In this document: positions 8,694-17,187 of the stretch, one piece after another
Numbering within the stretch: position 1 is the stretch's first letter
How the letters are laid out: every line of letters starts with the position of its first letter
Assembly (NCBI RefSeq): GCF_000306965.1
Contig: NZ_JH976435.1
Location: 224,958 to 288,957 of the forward strand
DNA length: 64,000 bases
Direction: 5' to 3'
Source: Amphibacillus jilinensis Y1
GTDB lineage: Bacteria; Bacillota; Bacilli; Bacillales; Amphibacillaceae
Notes under the pieces: generated by a model
What the model was told of the DNA's origin: nothing
The model's database searches: none
The model's input: only the letters and a program-made list of their open reading frames with translations
Position numbers and translations under genes: made by a program

Positions 8694-9479
8694 ATGGAGT
8701 TATTAGATCGTGCAAGAAAAATAAATTCAATCTTACAAGGGACCACAGGTAAATCTGTAAACTTTAATGAAATGGCGGTCACACTGCAAGAGATTATCGC
8801 TGCTAACATATTTGTTGTAAGCCGAAAAGGTAAACTTCTTGGTTTTTCAATTAATCAACAAATAGAGAATGCACGTATGAAAGCAATGTTAGAAGAAAGA
8901 CAATTTCCAGAAGCTTACACAGAAAGCTTGTTCAATATTCAGGATACGACACCAAATATTGATATAGATAGCCCGTATACTGCCTTTCCAGTAGAGAATA
9001 AGGATTTGTTTAAAGAAGGGTTAACAACGATTGTCCCAATTATCGGAGGAGGAGAACGATTAGGGACGTTAATTCTTAGTCGTTTAAATGCCGACTTTAA
9101 CAATGATGATCTGTTGTTAGCAGAATACGGTGCTACAGTAGTCGGTATGGAGATTTTACATGAAAAAACAGAAGCAATAGAAAAAGAAGCGCGATCTAAG
9201 GCTGTTGTTCAAATGGCGATTAGTTCACTATCTTATAGTGAACTGGAGGCAATTGAGCATATATTTGCGGAATTAGATGGTAAAGAAGGGCTATTAGTAG
9301 CAAGTAAAATTGCTGACCGAGTTGGCATTACACGCTCAGTAATCGTTAATGCCCTTAGGAAACTTGAAAGTGCTGGTGTTATTGAATCCCGATCTTTAGG
9401 CATGAAGGGAACATACATTAAAGTATTAAACAGTAAATTCCTTGTAGAATTACAAAAATTAAAGACAAATAATGATTAA
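8694..9479 (+). CDS. codY: GTP-sensing global repressor CodY
   Basis: CodY represses stationary-phase and nitrogen/amino-acid genes when bound to branched-chain amino acids and GTP; in B. subtilis it also represses the fla/che operon. The 261-residue protein has the N-terminal GAF domain with the ligand-pocket segments RQFPEAYTE and YTAFPVEN, a linker helix ([20 protein letters not shown]), and the C-terminal winged helix-turn-helix with [20 protein letters not shown] near residues 200-222. Length matches B. subtilis CodY (259). It ends the xerC operon and is followed at once by a terminator. Confidence 0.97.
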   Translation: MELLDRARKINSILQGTTGKSVNFNEMAVTLQEIIAANIFVVSRKGKLLGFSINQQIENARMKAMLEERQFPEAYTESLFNIQDTTPNIDIDSPYTAFPVENKDLFKEGLTTIVPIIGGGERLGTLILSRLNADFNNDDLLLAEYGATVVGMEILHEKTEAIEKEARSKAVVQMAISSLSYSELEAIEHIFAELDGKEGLLVASKIADRVGITRSVIVNALRKLESAGVIESRSLGMKGTYIKVLNSKFLVELQKLKTNND

Positions 9480-9482
9480 AGA

Positions 9483-9519
9483 GGCTTTGCATGAGGATTC
9501 ATGCAAAGTCCTTTTTTTA
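9483..9519 (+). terminator. Strong terminator after codY
   Basis: CTTTGCATGA (9485-9494), a GGAT loop and TCATGCAAAG (9499-9508), a perfect 10-base-pair stem, followed by TCC and seven T residues. It insulates the codY operon from the motility operon. Confidence 0.9.
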
Positions 9520-9544
9520 TGGAGAATAGTTATAGATTTATCAC

Positions 9545-9695
9545 AGGTAGCCGTCCATAAAACGCCTGCCTCAAAATAGAGCGTAGAGCAAATCTATTTA
9601 AGCGGGAGATAACGGACGCTAATGTCCTGATCCGCTCAGCTACCTAATCAGTGGGAAAAGAATGAAGCCCTCACGGATTGAAGGTTGATTTTATC
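9545..9695 (+). repeat. Dispersed structured intergenic repeat, copy B (two-hairpin form)
   Basis: Homologous along its length to copy C at 63300-63457 and, in its first half, to copy A at 2096-2200. Near-identical blocks include AAATCTATTTA, GATAACGGACGCTAATG and GATTGAAGGTT.GATTTTATCT. The first hairpin has distal arms AAATAGA (9574-9580) and TCTATTT (9593-9599), an inner stem CCTGCCT/AAGCGGG and outer arms CGTCC/GGACG. The second hairpin is AATCAGTGGG pairing with CCCTCACGGATT. Copies A and C show different bases at these stems with pairing mostly kept. No open reading frame or transposase is present. Confidence 0.7.
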
Positions 9696-9835
9696 TACGA
9701 CATACAACAGGATTGAATATTGCACTAAGTATTATTTTCTAGGTAACAAGTTTCATATTATTCGTGTATTAGTTAAGGGCGAGTTGGGTTTATCAATAAA
9801 TACATGGCTTCATCCAAGTATTTACTAGTAAACGC

Positions 9836-9892
9836 TATTATATAGGACATTTTAATTAAAAAACCAAAAATGATTCGTTTGTCCTATTAATA
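9836..9892 (+). repeat. Inverted repeat upstream of the fla/che promoter
   Basis: TATTATATAGGACA (9836-9849) is the reverse complement of TGTCCTATTAATA (9880-9892) apart from one bulged base. The 30-base loop is A/T-rich. It lies about 300 bases upstream of the flgB promoter. It could be a hairpin in an upstream transcript, a protein-binding site pair or the remains of a small mobile element. Confidence 0.45.
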
Positions 9893-10145
9893 ATCGATAA
9901 AAGTCAACAGTTGGAAGGAAGCTGTGTCCTTTGTTTCACTAGCTGTTTATAAAAATATTGTGGTTTTTTGCTGGTTAATGTTGAATGAATGCTTATATGA
10001 CAAGAACTTCGTCTGATAAAAATCATTCATAAATCATTTATACAATCAAAGCTGTGATTCCAGACTAATTGAAAAGATTTAGTACGATAGTATCAAATTG
10101 TACAAAATAGGTCTGTAACTTTAGTCAGAATATATCAAAACAGCG

Positions 10146-10174
10146 TAGACAGGGGCATTGTTTTACAATACAAT
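10146..10174 (+). promoter_or_regulatory. Probable sigma-A promoter of the fla/che operon
   Basis: TAGACA (10146-10151), a 17-base spacer and TACAAT (10169-10174), one mismatch in each hexamer, 52 bases before flgB. The B. subtilis operon is likewise driven mainly by a sigma-A promoter. An imperfect symmetry CATTGT...ACAATG overlaps the spacer and -10. Confidence 0.7.
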
Positions 10175-10225
10175 GACAATTAGATTACGAAAAAAATGTA
10201 GAAGAACAGTAAAGGAGGTTGCATC

Positions 10226-10618
10226 ATGTCAATATTTGGAGCTTCAATTAACAATATTCAACACGGTTTAGATTACGCAATGGCAAAAAACCAAACGATA
10301 AATAATAATATTGCTAATGTTGACACTGCCAATTATAAAGCTAAAGATGTTCAGTTTAAAAGTTTACTAGAGCAACAAACAGCGAAAAACTTCCAAGCGA
10401 AACGAACGCACCCTCAGCACATAGACTTCGGTAATGATGCACAAGGATTTCGCGTAACTACTAACCAGAATACCCAATATAATCATAATGGAAATAACGT
10501 TGATATTGACAAAGAAATGACAGAGCTAGCAAATAACCAAATTTACTATCAAGCGCTCATTGATCGGTTGAATGGCGATTTTGGTAACTTACAAAATGTT
10601 ATACGTGGAGGGCGTTAA
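10226..10618 (+). CDS. flgB: Flagellar proximal rod protein FlgB
   Basis: Rod subunit that joins the MS ring to the rod. The 130-residue protein has the N-terminal coiled segment with the rod/hook motif NNNIANVDTANYKAKDVQF near residues 26-45 and a C-terminal amphipathic helix ending in RLNGDFGNLQNVIRGGR. The start ATG has a strong AAAGGAGG 8 bases upstream. It is the first gene of the motility operon and flgC follows after 2 bases. Confidence 0.95.
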   Translation: MSIFGASINNIQHGLDYAMAKNQTINNNIANVDTANYKAKDVQFKSLLEQQTAKNFQAKRTHPQHIDFGNDAQGFRVTTNQNTQYNHNGNNVDIDKEMTELANNQIYYQALIDRLNGDFGNLQNVIRGGR

Positions 10619-10620
10619 TT

Positions 10621-11079
10621 TTGAGTATATTTAACGGAATCAACACTAGTGCATCAGCGCTAACTGCTCAACGGCTAAGAATGGATACGATCTCTTCAAA
10701 TATTGCTAACGCCGAAACCACTCGTGCGACCATTAATGAAGATGGTGAATTCGAACCATATCGGAGAAAAACAGTTAGATTTCAAGAACAAGGTCAGTCT
10801 TTTGCTAATCAACTAAGTAGAGTGCGTAATCGTCAGGGGAATGCAACGAGTAATGGTGTGAAAGTAGCTTCAATTAACGAGGACGACGAACCATTCGTCA
10901 TGGTCTATAATCCAACACATCCAGACGCTAACGCTGAAGGCTATGTGGAAATGCCAAATGTTGATCCTTTGCAAGAGACGGTCGACTTAATGAGTGCTAC
11001 GCGTTCATATGAGGCAAATGTAACGGCACTAAATGCCAATAAAGGAATGCTGATGAAAGCACTTGAGATTGGTAGATAA
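10621..11079 (+). CDS. flgC: Flagellar proximal rod protein FlgC
   Basis: Second proximal rod subunit. The N-terminal signature is SALTAQRLRMDTISSNIANAETTR and the C-terminal signature is LMSATRSYEANVTALNANKGM, which are the paired helices of axial proteins. 152 residues, close to B. subtilis FlgC (150). The start is TTG with GGAGGG 8 bases upstream, and no ATG or GTG is available in the right place. Confidence 0.95.
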   Translation: MSIFNGINTSASALTAQRLRMDTISSNIANAETTRATINEDGEFEPYRRKTVRFQEQGQSFANQLSRVRNRQGNATSNGVKVASINEDDEPFVMVYNPTHPDANAEGYVEMPNVDPLQETVDLMSATRSYEANVTALNANKGMLMKALEIGR

Positions 11080-11099
11080 TCAAGAGAGGGTGACTGAAA

Positions 11100-11405
11100 A
11101 TGAGTGTTAATCTTCAATTTTTACAATCAATCCAACCAACGACTCGTATGCATACAAACGAAGAGGTTGAACGTTCCGCATCACCACAACAATTTTCAAA
11201 TCGTCTAAAAGAAGCGATAAATCAGCTAAATCAATCACAAGTTGAGACAGAAATAAAAACCGAAATGTTAGTCAATGGTGAAATCGATGACTTACATGAT
11301 GTGATGATCACAGCGCAAAAATCGACAATGTCTATGAGTTTAGCCGTTGAGGTGCAAAGCAAAGTTATAGATGCCTACAACGAAATGATGCGTATGCAAA
11401 TTTAA
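11100..11405 (+). CDS. fliE: Flagellar hook-basal body protein FliE
   Basis: Small rod-MS ring adaptor, 101 residues. The C-terminal half has the family pattern DDLHDVMITAQKSTMSMSLAVEVQSKVIDAYNEMMRMQ, an amphipathic helix pair. It lies between flgC and fliF as in all Bacillus-type operons, with GAGAGGGTGA before the ATG. Confidence 0.94.
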   Translation: MSVNLQFLQSIQPTTRMHTNEEVERSASPQQFSNRLKEAINQLNQSQVETEIKTEMLVNGEIDDLHDVMITAQKSTMSMSLAVEVQSKVIDAYNEMMRMQI

Positions 11406-11449
11406 ATTAAAGCACTTCACTTGAAGGTTGTTTGGTATGGAGGCACATA

Positions 11450-13048
11450 ATGAAAGAGAAAATGAATGAATACAGGATCAAAACAATTGAATTATGGAAC
11501 TCAAGAACGAGAAAGCAAAAAGGTTTAATCATATCATCAATTTTATTATTTATGTTAATTGTTATCGGTGGTAGCTTCTTAGCAACACGCTCCACAATGG
11601 TTCCACTATATAATAACCTTACTGTACAAGAGGCAGGACAGATTAAGGAAGAATTAGATGCTCGAGGGATTCAAAACGAAGTCAGTGACTCTGGGACAAC
11701 AATACATGTTCCGGAGGGAATGGCAGACAGCCTAATCGTTGATTTAGCTGCACAAGGTATCCCTAATAGTGGAAGTATTGATTACTCATTCTTTAGTCAA
11801 AACACTTCTTGGGGTGTTACAGATAATGAATTTGATATTATGAGACTTGACGCTATGCAAACGGAGTTAGGAAATTTGATTACGGGCATTACAGGTGTTG
11901 AACATGCAAATGTTATGATTAATTTGCCACAACAACAAGTCTTCGTTAGTGATGCTCAAGAAGAAGGCTCTGCTTCGATCGTCTTAACGATCGCACCTGG
12001 ATACCAGTTTGAAGCTGATCAAATTAGTGGCCTTTATCATCTTATATCTAAATCTGTACCTAACCTGTCTCCTGATAATATCGTCATAATGGATCAAAAC
12101 TTTAATTATTATGACCTCGATCAAGGGAATCAATTTTCTAGCGGCGACATCTATGCCAATCAACAGGAAATCAAACGTGATATCGAACGTGATATTCAAC
12201 GTCGTGTTCAACAAATGTTAGGCACAATGATTGGTGGCGATAAAGTCGTCGTTTCTGTGACAACAGATATTGATTTTACACAAGAAGAACGGATTGAACA
12301 ATTAGTTGAACCTGTTGATGAAGAAGAAATTGAAGGCTTACCTGTTAGCATTGAGACCATTCACGAAACATACTCTGGCGAGGGAGCTTTTGCTGGCGAA
12401 GTTGGTGCAGGTGAAGAAGATATTATGAATTATCCTGCTGGTGAAGCAGGAGAAGGTGACTATGAGTTAATCCAGGAATCGATCAATTATGAATTTAATA
12501 GAATTCAAAGAGATATTAATGAGAGCCCTTATAAAATTAGAGATTTAGGTATTCAAGTTGCTGTTGATAATCGCAGCCACGTATTAAACGATGAAGGTGA
12601 ACCAGAATTACTAACAGCTGCAGAACAAGCTGAAGTAGAGGAAGGTATCGCTTCAATATTAGATTCAATAATTTCAACATCAGTAGATGCGAGTTATGGA
12701 GAAATTGATCCAACTCAAAATACTTCTATTGTTTTTCAAGAGTTTACTGGTTTAGATACAACGCAACAACCAACGGCAACGGGTATACCTCTTTGGATCT
12801 ATATTGTTGGTGGTATTTTACTCGTAGCAGTGATTGCACTTATTGTTTTGTTGGTTCGTAACCGTAGGAATCAAGAGGATGAGCTTGCATATACAGAAGA
12901 ACTTGAAGAACAATCTAATGAAGTACCGGAGATTGAAGAACCTGAAGCAACTGAAGGTGCTATAAAGAAAAAACAACTCGAAAAAATGGCAAAAGACAAA
13001 CCAGACGATTTTGCCAAATTACTTCGATCTTGGATTTCAGAGGAATAG
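11450..13048 (+). CDS. fliF: Flagellar MS-ring protein FliF
   Basis: Forms the membrane-supramembrane ring on which the motor and the export gate assemble. The ~532-residue protein has two membrane segments, at about residues 24-44 (LIISSILLFMLIVIGGSF) and about 450-475 (LWIYIVGGILLVAVIALIVLL). Between them are the ring-building motifs, including AAQGIPNSGSIDYSFF and the NVMINLP stretch. A C-terminal cytoplasmic tail binds FliG. ATG 11450 is chosen over an in-frame TTG at 11432 because GGAGG (11439-11443) sits 6 bases before it and inside the longer version. Confidence 0.96.
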   Translation: MKEKMNEYRIKTIELWNSRTRKQKGLIISSILLFMLIVIGGSFLATRSTMVPLYNNLTVQEAGQIKEELDARGIQNEVSDSGTTIHVPEGMADSLIVDLAAQGIPNSGSIDYSFFSQNTSWGVTDNEFDIMRLDAMQTELGNLITGITGVEHANVMINLPQQQVFVSDAQEEGSASIVLTIAPGYQFEADQISGLYHLISKSVPNLSPDNIVIMDQNFNYYDLDQGNQFSSGDIYANQQEIKRDIERDIQRRVQQMLGTMIGGDKVVVSVTTDIDFTQEERIEQLVEPVDEEEIEGLPVSIETIHETYSGEGAFAGEVGAGEEDIMNYPAGEAGEGDYELIQESINYEFNRIQRDINESPYKIRDLGIQVAVDNRSHVLNDEGEPELLTAAEQAEVEEGIASILDSIISTSVDASYGEIDPTQNTSIVFQEFTGLDTTQQPTATGIPLWIYIVGGILLVAVIALIVLLVRNRRNQEDELAYTEELEEQSNEVPEIEEPEATEGAIKKKQLEKMAKDKPDDFAKLLRSWISEE

Positions 13049-13060
13049 GGGGAGAGCTTG

Positions 13061-14074
13061 ATGGCTAGGCAAAACCAAAAACTTACCGGACGCCAAAAAG
13101 CAGCAATTCTGCTTATTTCACTGGGTCCCGATGTATCTGCACAAGTATATAAACATTTAACTGAAGAAGAGATTGAAAAGTTAACATTGGAGATTTCTTC
13201 AGTGAAAAAAGTGGAAACAGAACAGAAAGAGGAAATTCTTGAGCAATTTCATCAAATCGCATTAGCCCAAGATTATATTACCCAAGGTGGTATTGGATAC
13301 GCTAAAACAGTACTGGAGAAGGCTGTTGGAAATGAAGAGGCGCAAAATATTATTTCTAGGCTAACTTCATCACTTCAAGTGAAGCCGTTTGACTTTGCGC
13401 GGAAAGCAGATCCTGGACAAATACTAAACTTTATTCAAAGTGAGCATCCACAAACAATTGCACTCATTTTGTCGTATTTAGACAATGAGCAAGCAGGTCA
13501 GATTCTTTCTGAATTACCTCAAGAGATGCAAGCTGACATTGCCAAGAGGATTGCCATTATGGATTCTACTTCACCAGAAATTATCTATGAAGTAGAACAA
13601 ATCCTAGAGCGAAAGCTCTCTGCAACGGTTACACAAGATTATACACAAACTGGCGGTATTCCAGCAGTTGTAGAAGTGTTAAATGGTGTGGATCGAAGTA
13701 CAGAACGAACGATATTAGATGCTCTTGAGATTCAAGATCCAGAATTAGCTGAAGAAATCCGCAAGCGTATGTTTGTCTTTGAAGATATTGTTACGCTTGA
13801 TAATAGAGCTATTCAACGCGTTATTCGAGAAGTTGAGAATGATGACCTCCGTCTTGCGCTGAAAGTGGCTAGTGAAGATGTTCAGGAAATTGTCTTTAGC
13901 AACATGTCCTCACGAATGGCAGAAACCTTTAAAGAAGAAATGGAATTCATGGGTCCTGTTCGTTTACGTGATGTAGAAGAAGCACAAACGCGAATTGTTG
14001 CAGCTATTCGTCGTCTAGAAGAGGTTGGCGAAATTGTCATCGCTCGTGGTGGAGGAGATGATGTTATTGTCTAA
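13061..14074 (+). CDS. fliG: Flagellar motor switch protein FliG
   Basis: Rotor protein that couples to the MotA stator and to FliF and FliM. The 337-residue protein has the N-terminal FliF-binding domain (KAAILLISLGPDVSAQVYKHL), the middle domain with the EHPQTIALILSYL motif, and the C-terminal torque domain with its charged ridge (FEDIVTLDNRAIQRVIREVE). ATG 13061 follows GGGGGAG; the TTG 3 bases earlier is less likely. The gene overlaps fliH. Confidence 0.96.
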   Translation: MARQNQKLTGRQKAAILLISLGPDVSAQVYKHLTEEEIEKLTLEISSVKKVETEQKEEILEQFHQIALAQDYITQGGIGYAKTVLEKAVGNEEAQNIISRLTSSLQVKPFDFARKADPGQILNFIQSEHPQTIALILSYLDNEQAGQILSELPQEMQADIAKRIAIMDSTSPEIIYEVEQILERKLSATVTQDYTQTGGIPAVVEVLNGVDRSTERTILDALEIQDPELAEEIRKRMFVFEDIVTLDNRAIQRVIREVENDDLRLALKVASEDVQEIVFSNMSSRMAETFKEEMEFMGPVRLRDVEEAQTRIVAAIRRLEEVGEIVIARGGGDDVIV

Positions 14075-14828
14075 CATGCACCATGACACTCCACAAAAGA
14101 AAAAAGTTATTGGATTAAAACCAATTGTATTCCCTAGTCAAGATATTGATCAAGAAGATGATCAAGCGAAGCAAGCAGAGAATTTAGCTGATCAAGTTGA
14201 ATCAGCTAAACAACAGCTAGCAGATATTCAAGATAAGATGGATCAGAAAAAACAACAAACAGAAGAGCAAATAGCCCAAGCCAAAGAAAGTTGGCTATCA
14301 GAAAAACAAACATTGATAGAAGAGGCGAAGAAGACCGGGTTTAAAGAGGGGTTCAAACAAGGGGAAGAAGAAGCAGAACAAACGTTTAAAGATAAATTAA
14401 TGCTTGCTGATCAAATAATAGAAACGGCAGAAAAAGAACGGGTTGCTGTTATTGATCAAGGTGAACCGGTGATTTTAACTTTAGCAATGAAAGTGGCAAG
14501 TAAAATTATTGGCTACGAAGTAAATGAGAATGCAGCATTTATCAACATGGTTAAGAGAGCTATTCAAGATGTTCACAATCAGCCTTCTGTAAAATTGCAA
14601 ACGAGTGTCAATCAATTTGAGTTTGTTAGAGACCGTAAGGAGCAATTGATGTCCGTACTTGAACCGGATGTTAGTTTGACCATTTATCCGTCAGATAAAC
14701 TGAACGATGGGGATTGTATTATCGAAACGCCCTATTCACGTTTAGATGTTTCAATTGATCAGCAATTGAATAAGATACGAACCGGTTTAATGGAGTTAAT
14801 GGAGGAGATCAACCGTGGACATCAATAG
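14061..14828 (+). CDS. fliH: Flagellar export ATPase regulator FliH
   Basis: Negative regulator and stator-like partner of the FliI ATPase, tethering it to the export gate. The middle is a Gln/Glu/Lys-rich coiled coil (roughly residues 30-110) and the C-terminal domain resembles the F-ATPase delta/V-ATPase E family. About 255 residues. The start is set at ATG 14061, 5 bases after GGAGG inside the end of fliG; ATG 14058 or an upstream TTG are alternatives. It overlaps fliI by 14 bases. Confidence 0.88.
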   Translation: MLLSNMHHDTPQKKKVIGLKPIVFPSQDIDQEDDQAKQAENLADQVESAKQQLADIQDKMDQKKQQTEEQIAQAKESWLSEKQTLIEEAKKTGFKEGFKQGEEEAEQTFKDKLMLADQIIETAEKERVAVIDQGEPVILTLAMKVASKIIGYEVNENAAFINMVKRAIQDVHNQPSVKLQTSVNQFEFVRDRKEQLMSVLEPDVSLTIYPSDKLNDGDCIIETPYSRLDVSIDQQLNKIRTGLMELMEEINRGHQ

Positions 14829-16128
14829 TTATATTGAGACAATTGATCATATCGATTCGTATAGACGCTATGGGAAAATTAAAAGAGTCGTTGGTCTTAT
14901 GATTGAATCGATTGGCCCAGCCGTTAATATAGGTAATGTTTGCTATATTCATTCAACAAACGGTGATCAAATCATGGCAGAAGTCGTTGGATTTAATGAT
15001 GAGAATGTACTTTTGATGCCATATGGTCAAATGACGGATGTTGGACCTGGTAGTTTAGTAGAGGCGACCAATAAGCCGCTTATGATCAAAGTAGGTAGAC
15101 CTCTAGTTGGTAGTGTCGTTAATGCATTAGGGATGCCATTAGATCAGTCGCAATTACCTTTAGGGTTGAATTATGTCAATACAGAACAAATGCCTCCCAA
15201 CCCTTTGATGCGTCCGCGTATAACCGAACCAATAGAACTAGGGGTTAGGTCAATTGACACACTACTAACCGTAGGTAAAGGGCAAAGGGTAGGGATTTTT
15301 GCTGGAAGTGGTGTAGGAAAAAGTACATTGTTAGGTATGATTGCCCGAAACAGTGAAGCAGATATTAACGTCATCGCATTAATTGGAGAGCGAGGACGTG
15401 AAGTCAGAGAATTTATTGAAACAGATTTAGGACCTGAAGGTTTAAAACGTTCGATCGTCGTCGTAGCTACATCTGATCAACCTGCGTTAATGCGGATAAA
15501 AGGTGCCTATACCGCAACAGCAATTAGTGAGTATTTCCGAGATTTAGGTTATAACGTTAACTTAATGATGGACTCTGTAACACGTGTAGCTATGGCGCAA
15601 CGCGAGGTAGGTTTAGCAACAGGAGAACCCCCTACAACAAAAGGTTATCCACCATCTGTATTTGCTACACTACCTAAATTACTAGAAAGAACCGGAACCA
15701 GCGACCAAGGTACGATTACCGCTTTTTATACCGTATTAGTTGATGGTGATGATTTAAATGACCCAATTGCTGATACAACAAGAGGGATATTGGATGGGCA
15801 TTTTGTCTTGGATCGCAAACTTGCTGAACAAGGCCAATTTCCAGCAGTTAACGTTTTGAAATCGATAAGCAGGGTAATGCCACAAATTACAAATGAAGAT
15901 GAACAGCAATTAGCAACACAAATGCGATCATATCTTTCGACCTATGAAGAAAATTATGAATTGATCCAAATAGGTGCATATAAAAAAGGAACGAGTAAGG
16001 CAGTTGATCAGGCTATCCAATTGCACCCTAAAATCATCTCATTCCTAAAACAACACGTTGATGAAAAATGTTCTAGAACGGAAGCTGTAGATTTGATGAA
16101 AACGGTCTTGCATGGGGGAGTTAAATAA
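14815..16128 (+). CDS. fliI: Flagellum-specific export ATPase FliI
   Basis: Hexameric ATPase that aids type III export of flagellar proteins, related to F1 beta. Walker A is GSGVGKSTLLG near residue 163. The family signatures GERGREVREF, the Walker B region NLMMDSVTRVAMAQREVGLATGEPP (read in pieces) and a C-terminal domain follow. 437 residues, matching B. subtilis FliI. The GTG start with GGAGGAG 7 bases upstream lies inside the end of fliH, implying coupled translation. Confidence 0.96.
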   Translation: MDINSYIETIDHIDSYRRYGKIKRVVGLMIESIGPAVNIGNVCYIHSTNGDQIMAEVVGFNDENVLLMPYGQMTDVGPGSLVEATNKPLMIKVGRPLVGSVVNALGMPLDQSQLPLGLNYVNTEQMPPNPLMRPRITEPIELGVRSIDTLLTVGKGQRVGIFAGSGVGKSTLLGMIARNSEADINVIALIGERGREVREFIETDLGPEGLKRSIVVVATSDQPALMRIKGAYTATAISEYFRDLGYNVNLMMDSVTRVAMAQREVGLATGEPPTTKGYPPSVFATLPKLLERTGTSDQGTITAFYTVLVDGDDLNDPIADTTRGILDGHFVLDRKLAEQGQFPAVNVLKSISRVMPQITNEDEQQLATQMRSYLSTYEENYELIQIGAYKKGTSKAVDQAIQLHPKIISFLKQHVDEKCSRTEAVDLMKTVLHGGVK

Positions 16129-16574
16129 TGACAACAGTAAAAGCTTTTCATAAAATTCTTAACCACCAAGAACGATTGAAAAATCAAGCATACCTTGATT
16201 ATCAAGAAGCTGTTAATGCATTTGAATTAATTGCTGAACAACTTTATCAACTTTTATACAAAAAAGAGCAAGTTGAAAAAGAGTATAACTATTATTTAAC
16301 TTCTTCAGGTACAGTGACAACATTGGCTACGCATTATGCTTTTATTGAACAAATTAAGCAGAAAATATACGAAGTTGAAATGGAAGTTAATCGAAAGCGT
16401 TCAATCATGGAGCAAAAGCAACAAAAGTTAACGTCTGCTCATGTTGAAGTCAAGAAATACGAAAAAATAATTGAGAATAAACAAAAAAGAGCAGAGTTAA
16501 AAGTCAAATACCTTGAAAATCAAACAATGGACGAGCTGTCGTCGAGACAGCACTTTAATTATGGAAATAGGTGA
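16128..16574 (+). CDS. fliJ: Flagellar export chaperone FliJ
   Basis: Central stalk-like coiled-coil protein of the export ATPase, thought to link FliI and FlhA and to escort chaperones. The 148-residue sequence is nearly all predicted helix rich in Lys, Glu and Gln (for example RKRSIMEQKQQKLTSAHVEVKKYE) with no other motif. Its ATG overlaps the fliI stop by one base (TAATG). Identification rests on position and coiled-coil character. Confidence 0.88.
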   Translation: MTTVKAFHKILNHQERLKNQAYLDYQEAVNAFELIAEQLYQLLYKKEQVEKEYNYYLTSSGTVTTLATHYAFIEQIKQKIYEVEMEVNRKRSIMEQKQQKLTSAHVEVKKYEKIIENKQKRAELKVKYLENQTMDELSSRQHFNYGNR

Positions 16575-16579
16575 ATAAG

Positions 16580-17164
16580 ATGGCGGATCCTACAACAACT
16601 AAAAATGAAAAGAAAAAAATGAAGGTCTTTCAATGGTTATTCCTTATCCTGGTTCCTTTAGTATTAGCTATTGTCATTTTATTCATTGTATTATCAATGC
16701 TCGGGATGGATCCTATTGGAAGAACAAAAGAATTTGCTAACTCAATCCCTGTCGTTAGTAATTGGATTACAACTGATGAAGAAGCTGAAATTGAACGAAA
16801 GCAACGTCAATATGAGAATAAAATTGATAGCCTTGAAGAGGAACTAGCTGCAATGGAAAGTGATTTGAGTTCAAAAAAATCTGAAATTGACCAGTTAAAT
16901 CAAGAAATTGTCAGATTAACTGCTCAGATTGAAAACACTATTGAAGAAGACGGTGAAGAAGAAAGTGAAGTCGAAAATTTAGCGAAGCTCATTGAAAGTT
17001 ATGATGAGATGAATCCAGCAAACGCAGCAGTGATCTTATCTAATTCATCAAGTCAAGTTGCTTTAGCGATCTTACAAGAAATTGATGATGCACATCGAGC
17101 AGCTATATTAAGCGCAATGGACCCTGAACAAGCAGCAACATTTACTGAACAATTACTAGATTGA
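16580..17164 (+). CDS. ylxF: YlxF/MotE-like flagellar operon protein
   Basis: A membrane protein in the MotE/YlxF position between fliJ and fliK. It has a Lys-rich N-terminus, one membrane segment at about residues 18-42 (WLFLILVPLVLAIVILFIVL), a coiled coil (about 70-120) and a C-terminal domain resembling the MgtE N-terminal fold (NAAVILSNSSSQVALAILQEID and AILSAMDPEQAATF). The proposed role is a periplasmic chaperone for stator/flagellar assembly, by family similarity only. ATG 16580 after AGGTGA is preferred over GTG 16571. Confidence 0.8.
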   Translation: MADPTTTKNEKKKMKVFQWLFLILVPLVLAIVILFIVLSMLGMDPIGRTKEFANSIPVVSNWITTDEEAEIERKQRQYENKIDSLEEELAAMESDLSSKKSEIDQLNQEIVRLTAQIENTIEEDGEEESEVENLAKLIESYDEMNPANAAVILSNSSSQVALAILQEIDDAHRAAILSAMDPEQAATFTEQLLD

Positions 17165-17187
17165 TTTAATTGAAAGGAGGTGAAATA

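Larger units (their letters stand above)
9696..10225 (+). other. Long untranslated region before the motility operon
   Basis: About 530 AT-rich bases with no supportable gene. It holds an inverted repeat at 9836-9892 and the fla/che promoter at 10146-10174. I looked for a convincing CodY box and a sigma-D promoter and saw neither. The rest shows nothing I can interpret. Confidence 0.6.

Noticed and set aside
9700-10225. CodY box in the fla/che upstream region
   Set aside because: The closest match to AATTTTCWGAAAAT found (around TATTTTCTAGGTAA) agrees in only about eight of 14 positions. Too weak to claim.
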